Shown here in pieces: positions 7,415-16,171 of a stretch of DNA of 64,000 bases. The notes beneath the pieces are model-generated. The model had not been told where the DNA came from. It ran no database searches and saw only the letters and a program-made list of their open reading frames with translations. The position numbers were made by a program, and so were the translations under genes. Source of the DNA: CATQGW01 sp965242565 (GTDB taxonomy: Bacteria > Chloroflexota > Dehalococcoidia > Bin125). The stretch spans positions 1,984,001 through 2,048,000 of the forward strand of contig OZ251457.1 of NCBI GenBank assembly GCA_965242565.1. Direction: 5' to 3'. Within the stretch, counting starts at the first letter, position 1; each line of letters begins with the position of its first letter.

Positions 7415-8993
7415 CCTGATCATTCGCGGCGCGCAACTGATTGACGGCAGCGGCGCCGACGCGCTCGGCGCCGATCTCGCCGTCGACGGCGACCGCATCA
7501 GCGCGATCGGCGACCTCAGCGGCCAAACCGCGGCGCGCGAGATCGACGCAACCGGCCTGACCGTAACGCCCGGCTTCATCGACACCCACGCCCACTCCGA
7601 CGGCATCCTGCTGCGCGAACCGCAGCACGCAAGCGGTCTGCTGCAGGGCGTGACCACCGAAATCATCACCCAGGACGGGCTCTCCTATGCTCCGCTCTCC
7701 GCCGAAAATCTGGCGTCCTACGGACGCTATCTGGCCGGACTACTCGGCCCGCCGCCGACCGATCTCGACATGTCCAGCATCGCCGCGATGCGCGGGCATT
7801 ACCAGGGCAAGGGCTGCAACGTCGCCGTGCTCGCGCCGCACGGACCGATCCGCCTCTCCAGCGTCGGCTTCCGCGATGTGCCGCTCGTCGGCGACGCGCT
7901 GGCCGAGGCGCAGCGGCTGATCGCCGAGAGCATCGAGCAGGGCGCGCTCGGCTTCTCCACCGGCCTCTCCTACTACCCCAACTCCTACAGCGATACCGAA
8001 GAACTGGTCGCGCTCAACCGGACCGTCGCCGCGTACGGCGGCGTCTACGTCGTACACGTCCGCAACCATAACGACGATCGCGCACCAGGCGGCACAGGCA
8101 TCACCGAAGCCCTCGAAATCGGCCGCCGCACCGGCGTACCGGTTCATGTCTCCCACTACCGCACCCATCCCAATAACGCCGGCCAGGTCGCGGAGCTGAT
8201 GGCCGAGATCGACGAAGCCAAGGGCGACGGCGTCGACGTCACGCTCGAAACCTACCCCTACGCCGCTGCCGCCACCGTGCCCGGCTACTTTCTCGCCGGC
8301 GAATTCCACGAAGGCGGCGTAGACGCCTTGCTGGAGCGGCTCGCCGACACCGGACTCCGCCCCCGCCTGCTCGAATCGATGCGCACCCTCTTCCCCGGCG
8401 CGCTCGAGGGCTCTGCCTGGACCTGGATCGATCATCCGCGCCTGCGCCGCTTTGAGGGCGTGGCGATGGCGGACGCCGCCGCCTCGCAAGGCCTCAGCGT
8501 CGAAGAACACGTACTCGATGTGATGCTCGAATCCAGCCTCGCCTGCGGCTTCCGCTATCTCCCGCCCGCCAGCGTGACCGTCACCCGCCAGATCGAAGCC
8601 GACGTGATAGCGCTGCTGCGCCGCCCCGATTACACCGTCGGCAGCGACGGCATCCCCTTCACCGACGGTATGCCGCACCCGCGCGCCTACGGCACTTTCC
8701 CGCGCATCCTTGGACGCCTGCGCCGACGCCACACCACGATCCCGGTCGAGCATCTCGTGCGCGGTATGACCGGCCTCTCAGCCGAGCGCTTCAAGATCAC
8801 CGATCGTGGCCTGCTCCGCGAAGGCGCGTTCGCCGACATCGCCGTCTTCAACGCCGAAACGCTCGTCGACGGCGCGTCGTTCGAGGACCCCAAAGCGCCG
8901 CCCGCCGGTATGGAGTATGTGCTCGTCAACGGCCAGATCGCCGTCGAACGCGGCAAGGTCACCGGCGCACTGGCCGGCCGCGCTGTGCCCTGA
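7407..8993 (+). CDS. N-acyl-D-amino-acid deacylase family amidohydrolase
   Basis: The 528-aa protein is a metal-dependent amidohydrolase of the D-aminoacylase type, which removes acyl groups from N-acyl-D-amino acids. It shows the HxH motif FIDTHAHSD near residue 57, HVSHYRTHPN near 250 for a His ligand, the catalytic Asp in GSDGIPF near 413, and the family hallmark HPRAYGTFPR. In classical D-aminoacylases a Cys ligand follows VTT...; here the matching position reads ITQDG with Asp, as in a subgroup of the family, so the substrate may differ. The start at ATG 7407 lies inside the cotH 3' end; longer upstream reading is cotH in another frame. It is probably cytoplasmic. Its link with cotH is only positional. 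Confidence 0.86.
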   Translation: MPDLIIRGAQLIDGSGADALGADLAVDGDRISAIGDLSGQTAAREIDATGLTVTPGFIDTHAHSDGILLREPQHASGLLQGVTTEIITQDGLSYAPLSAENLASYGRYLAGLLGPPPTDLDMSSIAAMRGHYQGKGCNVAVLAPHGPIRLSSVGFRDVPLVGDALAEAQRLIAESIEQGALGFSTGLSYYPNSYSDTEELVALNRTVAAYGGVYVVHVRNHNDDRAPGGTGITEALEIGRRTGVPVHVSHYRTHPNNAGQVAELMAEIDEAKGDGVDVTLETYPYAAAATVPGYFLAGEFHEGGVDALLERLADTGLRPRLLESMRTLFPGALEGSAWTWIDHPRLRRFEGVAMADAAASQGLSVEEHVLDVMLESSLACGFRYLPPASVTVTRQIEADVIALLRRPDYTVGSDGIPFTDGMPHPRAYGTFPRILGRLRRRHTTIPVEHLVRGMTGLSAERFKITDRGLLREGAFADIAVFNAETLVDGASFEDPKAPPAGMEYVLVNGQIAVERGKVTGALAGRAVP

Positions 8994-9007
8994 GCACTAC
9001 ATGGGCG

Positions 9008-10246
9008 CTACTGAATCACGCCCTCGATCAGCAGCTCCGTAAATTCCTCCTCGCTGTAGCCCAGCAGCTCGCGGTAGACGTACTCGTTGTCCTGCCCCAG
9101 CAGCGGCGCGTGCGCGGGGCGCGGCGGCGGCGTCTCCGACAGCCGCCAGGCCGGGCTTTCGTAGCTCACCTCGCCGATCACCGGATGCTCGCTGCCCCAC
9201 CAGTGCTCCCGATCCGCCAGCTGCGCATCCTCGTGCGCGTCCTGCATCGCCGACACTCGGTGCGCCGGCACGCCCATCGCTTGCAGCGCTTCCTCAACTT
9301 CTTCCACGCTGCGCGAGCAGGTCCACGCAGTAATTCGCGCCTCCAGCTCACCCTGCGCCGCCAACCGCCCTGCTACTGATGCGTAACGCGGATCAGCCGC
9401 CAGATTCTCGCCCTCGGATATCACATCCGCCAACGCCCGCCACTGCTCGTCGCTTGTCGCCGCAATCGCGCACCAGCGATCCTCGCCCGCGCAGCGGAAC
9501 ACCCCGTGCGGCGCATGCCGCAGATCGCGGTTGCCCAGCGGCGGCTGCACTCGCCCCGTATTGAGCGCGTCGATCAGCGTCGCATCCAGCACCAGCGACG
9601 ACGCCTCCAGCTGCGATACGTCGATGTACTGCCCTTCGCCCGTGCGCCGCCGATGATCCAGCGCCGCCAGCAGCGCGATGATCGCCACGTGCGTCGCGAT
9701 CCAGTCCGTGTACGCCACGCCCGTGCCGACCGGCTCGCGATCCGGCCAGCCCGTCAAACCAGTGACGCCCGCCGTCGCCTGCAACGTCAGCCCGAAGCCT
9801 CGAAAGCCCGCGTGCGGTCCCGTCTGCCCTTCCATCGACATTGAGGCCATAATCAAATCCGGCTTCACCGCCTGCAAATCTTCCCAGCCCAGCCCGATCC
9901 GATTGAGAAAGCCCGGCGCGAACGAATCGGTAACAATGTCCGACACCGCCACCAGCCGCTTGGCGACCTCGACCGCGCGCGGATGCTGCAAATTCAGCGC
10001 CATCCCCAGCTTGCCGCGGTTGAACTTCGCAAAGTACGCGCTTCCGTCAAGCGACGTTACGCCCGCCGGACGCGGTCCGCCCGCCCGAAACGTATCGGGC
10101 TTCAGCGACGACTCGATCCGCACCACCTCCGCGCCGTGAAACGCCATCTGCATCGTCGCGTTCGGCCCCACGCCGACCCACGCAAAATCGGCGATTCGTA
10201 CTCCCTCGAACACGCGCAGCGCCGGCGGACGCTCCTCGCTGCTCAT
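9008..10246 (-). CDS. CaiB/BaiF (family III) CoA-transferase
   Basis: This is a 412-aa CoA-transferase that moves CoA between acyl donors and acceptors. Signature regions are RIADFAWVGVGPNATMQMAF at the N-terminus, KFNRGKLGMALNLQHPRAVE for the adenine end of CoA, SFAPGFLNRIGLGWEDL, and DVSQLEASSLVLDATL. Where most members have the catalytic Asp (GxDxxxQA) this one reads RGFGLTLQATAG, with Gly at that place, so either another Asp (AYTDWIATH) is used or the activity is changed. ATG 10246 is chosen because it fits the family N-terminus; the frame stays open further upstream only as the antisense of the hydratase gene. It lies 5 bp after the hydratase, third gene of a probable acyl-CoA operon. 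Confidence 0.86.
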   Translation of the reverse strand: MSSEERPPALRVFEGVRIADFAWVGVGPNATMQMAFHGAEVVRIESSLKPDTFRAGGPRPAGVTSLDGSAYFAKFNRGKLGMALNLQHPRAVEVAKRLVAVSDIVTDSFAPGFLNRIGLGWEDLQAVKPDLIMASMSMEGQTGPHAGFRGFGLTLQATAGVTGLTGWPDREPVGTGVAYTDWIATHVAIIALLAALDHRRRTGEGQYIDVSQLEASSLVLDATLIDALNTGRVQPPLGNRDLRHAPHGVFRCAGEDRWCAIAATSDEQWRALADVISEGENLAADPRYASVAGRLAAQGELEARITAWTCSRSVEEVEEALQAMGVPAHRVSAMQDAHEDAQLADREHWWGSEHPVIGEVSYESPAWRLSETPPPRPAHAPLLGQDNEYVYRELLGYSEEEFTELLIEGVIQ

Positions 10247-10251
10247 CACGC

Positions 10252-11046
10252 TCACCGCCCCACGAAGCGCGGATCGCGCTTCTCGGCGAACGCTCGCGCG
10301 CCCTCGCGGTGATCCAGCGACTGCCGCAGCAGCGACTGATTCAGCTCCTCCAGCTGCGCCTGCGACCGCACATCCTGGTTCACCGCCGCGTAGATCGCCC
10401 GCTTCGTCAACCCCGCCGCGAACGGCGCGTTGCCCGCCAGCCGATCCGCCAGCGCCAGCGCCGCCGGCATCAGCTCCTCCTGCGGATGCACCTGATTCAC
10501 GATGCCCAACTCCAGCGCCCGCTCCGCGCCGATCGGATCCGCCGTCCAGAAAATCTCCAGCGCCCGCGAGTGCCCCACCAGCCGCGTCAGCGTCCACGAC
10601 GCCGCCCAGTCCGGCCCCAGTCCGCGCCGGATGAACGCCGGATGCAGCCGCGCCGCGTCCGACATCAGCCGAATGTCGCAGGCCAGCGCGATCGCGAAGC
10701 CCGCACCCGCCGCCGCGCCGTTAATCGCCGCGATTACCGGTATCTCTAGCGCCTGCAGCTCCGCCGCGAAACCGTAACGCAGGTCCGTGCTCTGCAAGCC
10801 CGGCTCGGCTTCCGCCGCCAGCGCCGCGTCGCGGTTCGACATATCCGCGCCCGAGCAGAAACCGCGCCCTGCGCCTGTGATCAGCAGCGCCCGCGCCTCG
10901 CGATCTGCGGTTAACTCCGCCGCCAGCTCGCGCAGACCGTCGCGCATCGCTCCGTCCAGCGCGTTCAGCTTCTCTGGGCGGTTCAGCGTAGCCATGACCA
11001 CGCCGTTCCCGCGCCGCTCCACCAGTAGCGATTCGTTGCCGCTCAT
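10252..11046 (-). CDS. Enoyl-CoA hydratase/isomerase family protein
   Basis: The 264-aa crotonase-fold protein carries RPEKLNALDGAM, the first oxyanion-hole segment LLITGAGRGFCSGADMS near residue 65, and AAINGAAAGAGFAIALACD near 108 for the second. Crotonases hydrate or isomerise enoyl-CoAs. The usual catalytic Glu positions read RRGLGPDWAASWTLTRLVG, with Asp in place of the second Glu, a pattern common in paaG-like isomerases. It sits between two CoA-transferase genes with gaps of 4 and 5 bp, so the three are cotranscribed and probably handle one carboxylic acid: activation by CoA transfer, then hydration or isomerisation. Confidence 0.9.
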   Translation of the reverse strand: MSGNESLLVERRGNGVVMATLNRPEKLNALDGAMRDGLRELAAELTADREARALLITGAGRGFCSGADMSNRDAALAAEAEPGLQSTDLRYGFAAELQALEIPVIAAINGAAAGAGFAIALACDIRLMSDAARLHPAFIRRGLGPDWAASWTLTRLVGHSRALEIFWTADPIGAERALELGIVNQVHPQEELMPAALALADRLAGNAPFAAGLTKRAIYAAVNQDVRSQAQLEELNQSLLRQSLDHREGARAFAEKRDPRFVGR

Positions 11047-11050
11047 ACCG

Positions 11051-12277
11051 TCAATTCCCTTCTGCGGCGATCAGCGCCGCGATTTCCTCGTTGTGCTGCC
11101 CGACAGTCGGCGCCGGACGCTCGCGCCACGGCGTACGCGACAGCACCGCTGGCGCGCCCGGCATCCGCAGCCGCCCCAGCGCCGGATCCTCCACATCGCA
11201 GAAGAACGCCCGCGCCGCCAGCTGCGGACTCTCCGCCAAATCCTGCACCGTGTTCACCGGACAGATCAGCACCCGGTGCCGCTGCCCCGACTCGTACAAC
11301 TGCTGGCTCCCTCGCGCCGCGAAAAACGCCGCGATCTCCGCCTCCAACGCCGCCACCTCGTCGTCGCCCGGCAGCACCGAGCCGGCGATCGAGATGTTCG
11401 ACCAATACTCCGCATCAAAGGTCGGTTCCACGCCTTCCGCCCGCATCCACGCCGCCAGATCCGTCATCCCGCGCGGTATCCGCACGAACGCGACGTAACC
11501 GTCCGCGCTCGGATACACAATCCGCGTCGCCCGATCCGCGAACGCACGCGCCCCGCCCGCCCGCTCCGTCTCGATCCCGTCCATCTCCCAGTACAGCCGC
11601 GCGTTGCCCAGCGTGTTCGCCATCGCCGCCTGCATCGACACATCCACATGCTGCCCGCGCCCCGTGACATGCCGCGCGTGCAGCGCGATCATCGCCGCCG
11701 AACCCGCGTTGAGCGCCGTCAGCGCGTAGGCCTGCTCCACGCTCGGACGCAGCGGCGCGCGATCGCGGTCGCCGCAGAGCGACATCAGCCCGCCCGACGC
11801 CGCCCCGATCAGATCCGACGCCGCCCAGTGCGCCTTCGGCCCCGACTGCCCGAACGGCGTCATCGAGACATAGATCAGCCGCGGCGCGCGCTCCCGCAGC
11901 TGCTCGTACCCCAGCCCGCGCGACGCCATCGCGCCCGGCGCGTCCGACTCGAAGAGAAAGTCCGACTCCCGCGCCAGCGCCCGCAGCCGCTCGCGGTCGC
12001 CCTCATCTTCCAGATCCAGCGTCACGCTCCGCTTCCCCGCATTCATCTGCGCCCAATAGAGCGAACCGGAGAGCGAGCCGCGCGGAGCGTCGGCGTCGTC
12101 AGCCAGAAACGGTCCGCGACGCCGCGACGGATGCCCGCCCGGCGGCTCCACCCGAATCACATCCACCCCGAAGCCCGCCAGGATGCGCGAGGCCAACGCC
12201 CCGATCTCGGCGGTCAAATCCAGCGCCCGATACGGCGCGAGCGCAGCCGGTCCTTCTGCCATTGTGTCTGCCGTCAT
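11051..12277 (-). CDS. CaiB/BaiF (family III) CoA-transferase
   Basis: This 408-aa protein is the first gene of the three-gene acyl-CoA operon. It shows LASRILAGFGVDVIRVEPPG, the CoA-binding NAGKRSVTLDLED, and SMTPFGQSGPKAHW followed by ASDLIGAASGGLMSLCGD, in which the Asp corresponds to the catalytic residue that forms an aspartyl-CoA thioester. DVSMQAAMANTLGNARLYW is also typical. The enzyme would load CoA onto a carboxylic acid in the cytoplasm. Its substrate cannot be read from the sequence. It is divergent from argC across a 99-bp gap. Confidence 0.88.
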   Translation of the reverse strand: MTADTMAEGPAALAPYRALDLTAEIGALASRILAGFGVDVIRVEPPGGHPSRRRGPFLADDADAPRGSLSGSLYWAQMNAGKRSVTLDLEDEGDRERLRALARESDFLFESDAPGAMASRGLGYEQLRERAPRLIYVSMTPFGQSGPKAHWAASDLIGAASGGLMSLCGDRDRAPLRPSVEQAYALTALNAGSAAMIALHARHVTGRGQHVDVSMQAAMANTLGNARLYWEMDGIETERAGGARAFADRATRIVYPSADGYVAFVRIPRGMTDLAAWMRAEGVEPTFDAEYWSNISIAGSVLPGDDEVAALEAEIAAFFAARGSQQLYESGQRHRVLICPVNTVQDLAESPQLAARAFFCDVEDPALGRLRMPGAPAVLSRTPWRERPAPTVGQHNEEIAALIAAEGN

Positions 12278-12376
12278 ACGCGCAGGCTAACGACCGACCG
12301 ACAGCAGCCGCCAACGCGCCCATCCGCTGTATGATCGCGCTTTGCCCCAGCCTTCCCGAAACGAGGGAGAACCGCG

Positions 12377-13429
12377 ATGAGCCGCGTCATCCGCGCAGCG
12401 ATCATCAACGCCACTGGCTACGTCGGCGCCGAACTCGCCCGCCTGCTCGCGCAGCACCCCAACTTCGAGATCGCCTGCGTCACCGGCCGTTCCGAGGTCG
12501 GCAAGCGCCTGCCCCAGGTCTTCCCCCACCTTTGGTCCGTGGACCTGCCGATCGTCGCCGACATTGAGGGCGATGTGGACGTGATCTTCTCCGGCCTGCC
12601 CCACGCCGCCGCCGCCGAGCGGCTCGCCGTCTACGTGCGCGCCGGCGTGCCCGTCGTCGACGCCAGCGCCGACTTCCGGCTCTACGAGCTCGAACGCTAC
12701 GAGCAGTGGTACGGCGAGCACCCCGCCCCCGAGCTGCTCGCCGACTCCGTCTACGGCCTGCCCGAACTGCACCGCGACGCGATCCGCGAAGCGCGCCTGG
12801 TCGGCGTGCCCGGCTGTTACCCCACCTCCGCGATCCTCGCCCTCGCCCCGCTCGCCGCGGCCGGCTGGCTTGAAGGCCGCACCGTCGTCGACGCCAAATC
12901 CGGCGTCTCCGGCGCAGGACGTGGGCTCAAGCTCACCTCCCACTTCTCCGAGGTCGACAGCTCGCTCAGCGCCTACGGACTGACCGGCCATCGCCACCAC
13001 CCCGAGATGGTGCAGGAGCTTTCCGCGCTCCAGGACCCGGCCGCCGATGACGTGGAGGTCACCTTCGTCCCCCACCTGATCCCGATGACCCGCGGCATCC
13101 TTGCCACCTGCTACCCCACCCTGCGCGAAGACGCGCTGCCGCCCGACCCCGACGCGCGCACGACCGCCCTGCGCGAGCGCTACGACAAATTCTACGCCGA
13201 TCACCCATTTGTCCACATCGCCGACGCACCGCCCGCCACCAAGCAGACGCTCGGCGCGAACGCCTGCCTCGTCTACCCAACCGTCGACGCCCCCACCGGC
13301 GAAGTCACCGTGATCAGCTGCATCGACAACCTCGTCAAAGGCGCGGCCGGCGGCGCGGTGCAGTGCGCCAACCTGATGTTCGGCCTGCCCGAAGACGCCG
13401 GCCTCTCCCGCATCGGCGTCTACCCCTAG
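12377..13429 (+). CDS. argC: N-acetyl-gamma-glutamyl-phosphate reductase
   Basis: The 350-aa enzyme performs the NADPH-dependent third step of arginine synthesis, reducing N-acetylglutamyl phosphate to the semialdehyde. Seen are the Rossmann start AAIINATGYVGAELARLLAQ (the G in place of the usual GASGYxG is changed to NATGY), FSGLPHAAAAE, the catalytic Cys in VPGCYPTSA near residue 146, and KSGVSGAGR followed by the HRHHPEM substrate-binding histidines. Length is normal. A GAGGGAG site lies 8 bases before ATG. A TATGAT box at 12330-12335 might be the -10 of its promoter, but no clear -35 is seen. argJ starts 6 bp after its stop. Confidence 0.95.
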   Translation: MSRVIRAAIINATGYVGAELARLLAQHPNFEIACVTGRSEVGKRLPQVFPHLWSVDLPIVADIEGDVDVIFSGLPHAAAAERLAVYVRAGVPVVDASADFRLYELERYEQWYGEHPAPELLADSVYGLPELHRDAIREARLVGVPGCYPTSAILALAPLAAAGWLEGRTVVDAKSGVSGAGRGLKLTSHFSEVDSSLSAYGLTGHRHHPEMVQELSALQDPAADDVEVTFVPHLIPMTRGILATCYPTLREDALPPDPDARTTALRERYDKFYADHPFVHIADAPPATKQTLGANACLVYPTVDAPTGEVTVISCIDNLVKGAAGGAVQCANLMFGLPEDAGLSRIGVYP

Positions 13430-13435
13430 GAGGGA

Positions 13436-14665
13436 TTGATGAGCCAGTCCCACAGCATCGCCCACAGCCAGCTCCACAGCATCGGCGCGATCACCGCGCC
13501 GCAGGGCTTCAGCGCCGCCGCCTGCACCGCCGGGATCAAGGAGTCGGGATTGCCCGACCTCGCCCTGCTCGCCTCCGACCGCCCCGCCGCCGCCGCCGCC
13601 CTGTTCACCACCAACCAGACCCAAGCCGCCCCGCTCGGCGTCAGCCGCGACAATGTCGCCGACGGCTCCCTGCGCGGCGCGATCATCAACTCCGGCAACG
13701 CCAACTGCGCCACCGGCCCGCGCGGCGTCGCCGACGCCCGAACCATGACCGAACTCGCCGCCGCCCAAATCGGCTGCGACGCCGACGAGATCTTCGTCAA
13801 CAGCACCGGCATCATCGGCCACTTCCTGCCCATGGACCTGCTCCACGCCGCCGTCCCCAAACTCGAGCCGCGCCCCAACGGCGGAGCCGACTTCGCCCGC
13901 GCGATCATGACCACCGACACCTTCCCCAAGGAAGCCGTCGCAACTTTCGAGGCCAATGGCCGCACCTACACGATCGGCGGCTGCGCCAAGGGCGCGGGCA
14001 TGATCCACCCCAACATGGCCACCATGATCGCCCTCTGCACCACCGACGCCCCCATCGACCGTGCCCTGCTCGACGCCCGCTTCCGCCGCGCCATCGACCG
14101 CTCGATCAACATGGTCACCGTCGACGGCGACACCTCCACCAACGACACCGCCCTGATCCTCGCCAACGGTGCCGCAGGCGGCCCCACGATCACCGCCGCC
14201 GATGCCGCAGCCGTCGCCGCCTTCGACGAAGCGTTGGCCGCCGTCTGCGTCCCGCTCGCCAAAATGATCGCCACAGACGGCGAAGGCGCGACCAAGCGCA
14301 TCGAAATGACCGTCATCGGCGCGCCCAGCTGGGAAAACGCCCGCGACATCGCACGCACCGTCGTCACCTCCCCGCTCGTCAAAGCCGCCCTCAGCAAAGC
14401 CGACCCCAACTGGGGCCGCGTCCTCATGGCGGCCGGCTACGCCGGCGTCCCCTACGAACTCGACAAAATCAAAGTCTGGATCGGCGACCTGCTCGTCTTC
14501 GACGGCATCGCCACCGGCATCCCCGACGCCGAAGCCTCCAAACAAACCGTCGGCCCCGAAGTCCAAATCCGCCTCGACCTCGCCGCCGGAGACGCAGAAG
14601 CCACCGCCTGGGGCTGCGACCTCACCGAAGAATACGTCAGCTTCAACGCCGACTACGTCACCTGA
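13436..14665 (+). CDS. argJ: Glutamate N-acetyltransferase/ornithine acetyltransferase
   Basis: The 409-aa ArgJ recycles the acetyl group from N-acetylornithine to glutamate, and in bifunctional forms also makes N-acetylglutamate from acetyl-CoA. The protein is an autoprocessing Ntn hydrolase: KGAGMIHPNMATM near residues 183-197 contains the Thr that cleaves the chain and becomes the nucleophile. NSGNANCATG near residue 83 gives the oxyanion and substrate site, and the C-terminus EEYVSFNADYVT matches the family. The GGAGG in the argC-argJ gap is its ribosome site, 5 bases from ATG. Together with argC it forms a cyclic acetyl pathway operon; argB and argD are not here. Confidence 0.95.
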   Translation: MMSQSHSIAHSQLHSIGAITAPQGFSAAACTAGIKESGLPDLALLASDRPAAAAALFTTNQTQAAPLGVSRDNVADGSLRGAIINSGNANCATGPRGVADARTMTELAAAQIGCDADEIFVNSTGIIGHFLPMDLLHAAVPKLEPRPNGGADFARAIMTTDTFPKEAVATFEANGRTYTIGGCAKGAGMIHPNMATMIALCTTDAPIDRALLDARFRRAIDRSINMVTVDGDTSTNDTALILANGAAGGPTITAADAAAVAAFDEALAAVCVPLAKMIATDGEGATKRIEMTVIGAPSWENARDIARTVVTSPLVKAALSKADPNWGRVLMAAGYAGVPYELDKIKVWIGDLLVFDGIATGIPDAEASKQTVGPEVQIRLDLAAGDAEATAWGCDLTEEYVSFNADYVT

Positions 14666-14707
14666 CCCTCTCCTCCCACCCTCACGTCATTCCCGCGCCG
14701 AAGAATC

Positions 14708-14812
14708 CGTCATACCCGCGCTTGCCGCGGGCATCTCGACGTGACCAGCACCCAACCCCCGCTCCCAAGATTCCGTCGCCCCAGACTTGATCTGGGGCCC
14801 AAACCTAACCCC
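14708..14812. repeat. Hairpin repeats, types A and B, in argJ/oxidoreductase gap
   Basis: This is the convergent gap between argJ and the molybdopterin oxidoreductase. Type A (14708-14738) has a stem ATACCCGCG around CTTGC with one mismatch. Type B (14774-14812) has CCCCAGA-CTTGA-TCTGGGG followed by GCCCAAACCTAACC. Both recur elsewhere in the window. There is no U-run after either stem, so classical intrinsic termination is unproven. The rest of the 181-bp gap shows no gene. Confidence 0.8.
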
Positions 14813-14846
14813 CCTTCGCAGACCATCCCGCCAGCGCCCTTAGGAA

Positions 14847-15896
14847 CTACTGCAACGGCAGCGGCGGCTGCCACCACGACGGACGCCCGCTCACCTCCAC
14901 GCGCACGACCCACTTCACCCACCAATAGCCCCGACGCCCCGGCGCGACCAACCGCAGCGGCGCGCCGTGACCCGCGCTCAGACGCTCCCCGCCCACATGT
15001 GTCGCCAGCAGCAGCCCGCTCGCCTCTGCCGACGAGAAGCGCCGGCTGAAGCCCGTCGCCGAGCGCACCACCACGCTCTCCGCCTCCGCCGACGCCCCCG
15101 CCGCCTCCAGCAGCGACGCCAGCGAGACGCCCGACCAGTCCTGCTCCGTAAACCAGCCGCCCGTGCAATCCAGCGTCGCCCGCCGACTCGCCGCCGCCTC
15201 CAGATCCCCGTAGCCCAACCACAGCGGACGCTCCACCAGCCCGTCTACCGACAGCCGCCAGCGCTCAACGTCCAACCGCTGGCGATCGTCCGTCAGCCAC
15301 TGCGTCACCGGAAAATCGTTCCCGCTCAGCGAGCCGCGCTCACGCGAGCCGGTGAAGCGCCGCGACTGCGCGACGGAATCCGCCCCTGCCCACAGCGCCA
15401 GCCCCGCTGTGCCCACCAGCCCCAGCCGCAGCGCATTGCGCCGGCTCGCAAAATCGCTCCGTCGCGGCCTCGACCAGCGCGCCGCCGCGTGCAGCAACAG
15501 CGGAATCGTCAGCCCCAGACCCAGCGCCGTATGCAGCACCAGCGGACGGATCGGCCCGTAGAGCGGCGCCCGAATCGGCCCGCTATCCGCCAGCATCCAC
15601 CAGATACCCGTCCCCAGCGCGCCCAGAAACAGCCCCGCCAGCAGCAGCGGCGCAAACGCCCAAACCCCCGTCCCGCGCCGCCCGAACGACCGCGCGACAA
15701 TCCGCCACTTCCACCCAATCAGCACCACCAGCGAAAACCCCGCCACCCCATGCACCCAGAACACCCACCGCCCCGAAGGCTCCCCCACCAAAAACCCGCC
15801 CAACCCCGAAAGAAGCTCAACCAACAGCAACCCCAAAATCGCCAGATTCGTAGTCCGCGCCGTCACAAACACCCCCTCCCACCATACCCCCGCCAT
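14847..15896 (-). CDS. Membrane-anchored molybdopterin-dependent oxidoreductase
   Basis: The 349-aa protein combines a membrane part with a sulfite-oxidase-type molybdopterin domain. Four hydrophobic helices cover about residues 15-36, 42-65, 75-100 and 110-130, followed by a further hydrophobic stretch near 150. The catalytic domain starts around 175 (DFPVTQWLTDD) and has the molybdenum-binding Cys in TLDCTGGWF near residue 244 and GHGAPLRLVAPGRRGYWWVK near 315. The natural substrate is unknown; relatives include sulfoxide reductase catalytic subunits. ATG 15896 has a GGGGAG site; GTG 15866 is an alternative. The frame stays open upstream through a repeat cluster, which I regard as non-coding. 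Confidence 0.84.
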   Translation of the reverse strand: MAGVWWEGVFVTARTTNLAILGLLLVELLSGLGGFLVGEPSGRWVFWVHGVAGFSLVVLIGWKWRIVARSFGRRGTGVWAFAPLLLAGLFLGALGTGIWWMLADSGPIRAPLYGPIRPLVLHTALGLGLTIPLLLHAAARWSRPRRSDFASRRNALRLGLVGTAGLALWAGADSVAQSRRFTGSRERGSLSGNDFPVTQWLTDDRQRLDVERWRLSVDGLVERPLWLGYGDLEAAASRRATLDCTGGWFTEQDWSGVSLASLLEAAGASAEAESVVVRSATGFSRRFSSAEASGLLLATHVGGERLSAGHGAPLRLVAPGRRGYWWVKWVVRVEVSGRPSWWQPPLPLQ

Positions 15897-15911
15897 CCCC
15901 GCTCCCCATCC

Positions 15912-16147
15912 CGCCACACCCGCGCTTGCCGCGGAGCCTGCCCCCGGCTCGAACGGGGGTATCTCGACGACCACAGCACCCAACCCCCACCCCCAAGCCC
16001 CCGTCGCCCCAGATAGATCCGTCGCCCCAGACTCCCCTCCCGTCGCCCCAGACTTGATCTGGGGCCCAAACCCAACCCCCCAACCACCACCCAACCCCAT
16101 CCGCAGCCCGCCCGAGGCCGATTCCCGCTCGGGGGCGGGAATGACGG
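15912..16147. repeat. Cluster of hairpin repeats, types A, B and C
   Basis: A dense cluster lies between the oxidoreductase and the coiled-coil gene. It begins with a split type A copy interrupted by an inner hairpin (CCCCCG-GCTCGAA-CGGGGG), followed by two truncated type B starts (CGTCGCCCCAGA) and one full type B copy at 16041-16080. A type C hairpin in reverse orientation follows (ATTCCCGC-TCGGGG-GCGGGAAT, 16121-16142). The serial type B starts suggest growth by duplication. No open gene is convincing here. Confidence 0.78.
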
Positions 16148-16171
16148 AAAAAAGACAGCGCGAACAACCCC

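Noticed and set aside
12287..14566. A 759-codon open frame antisense to argC and argJ
   Set aside because: argC and argJ are certain on the other strand; the antisense product is Gly/Asp/Ala low complexity.
14708..16147. Hairpin repeats as insertion sequences or their remains
   Set aside because: No transposase reading frame and no target duplications are visible; copies are too short (20-80 bp).
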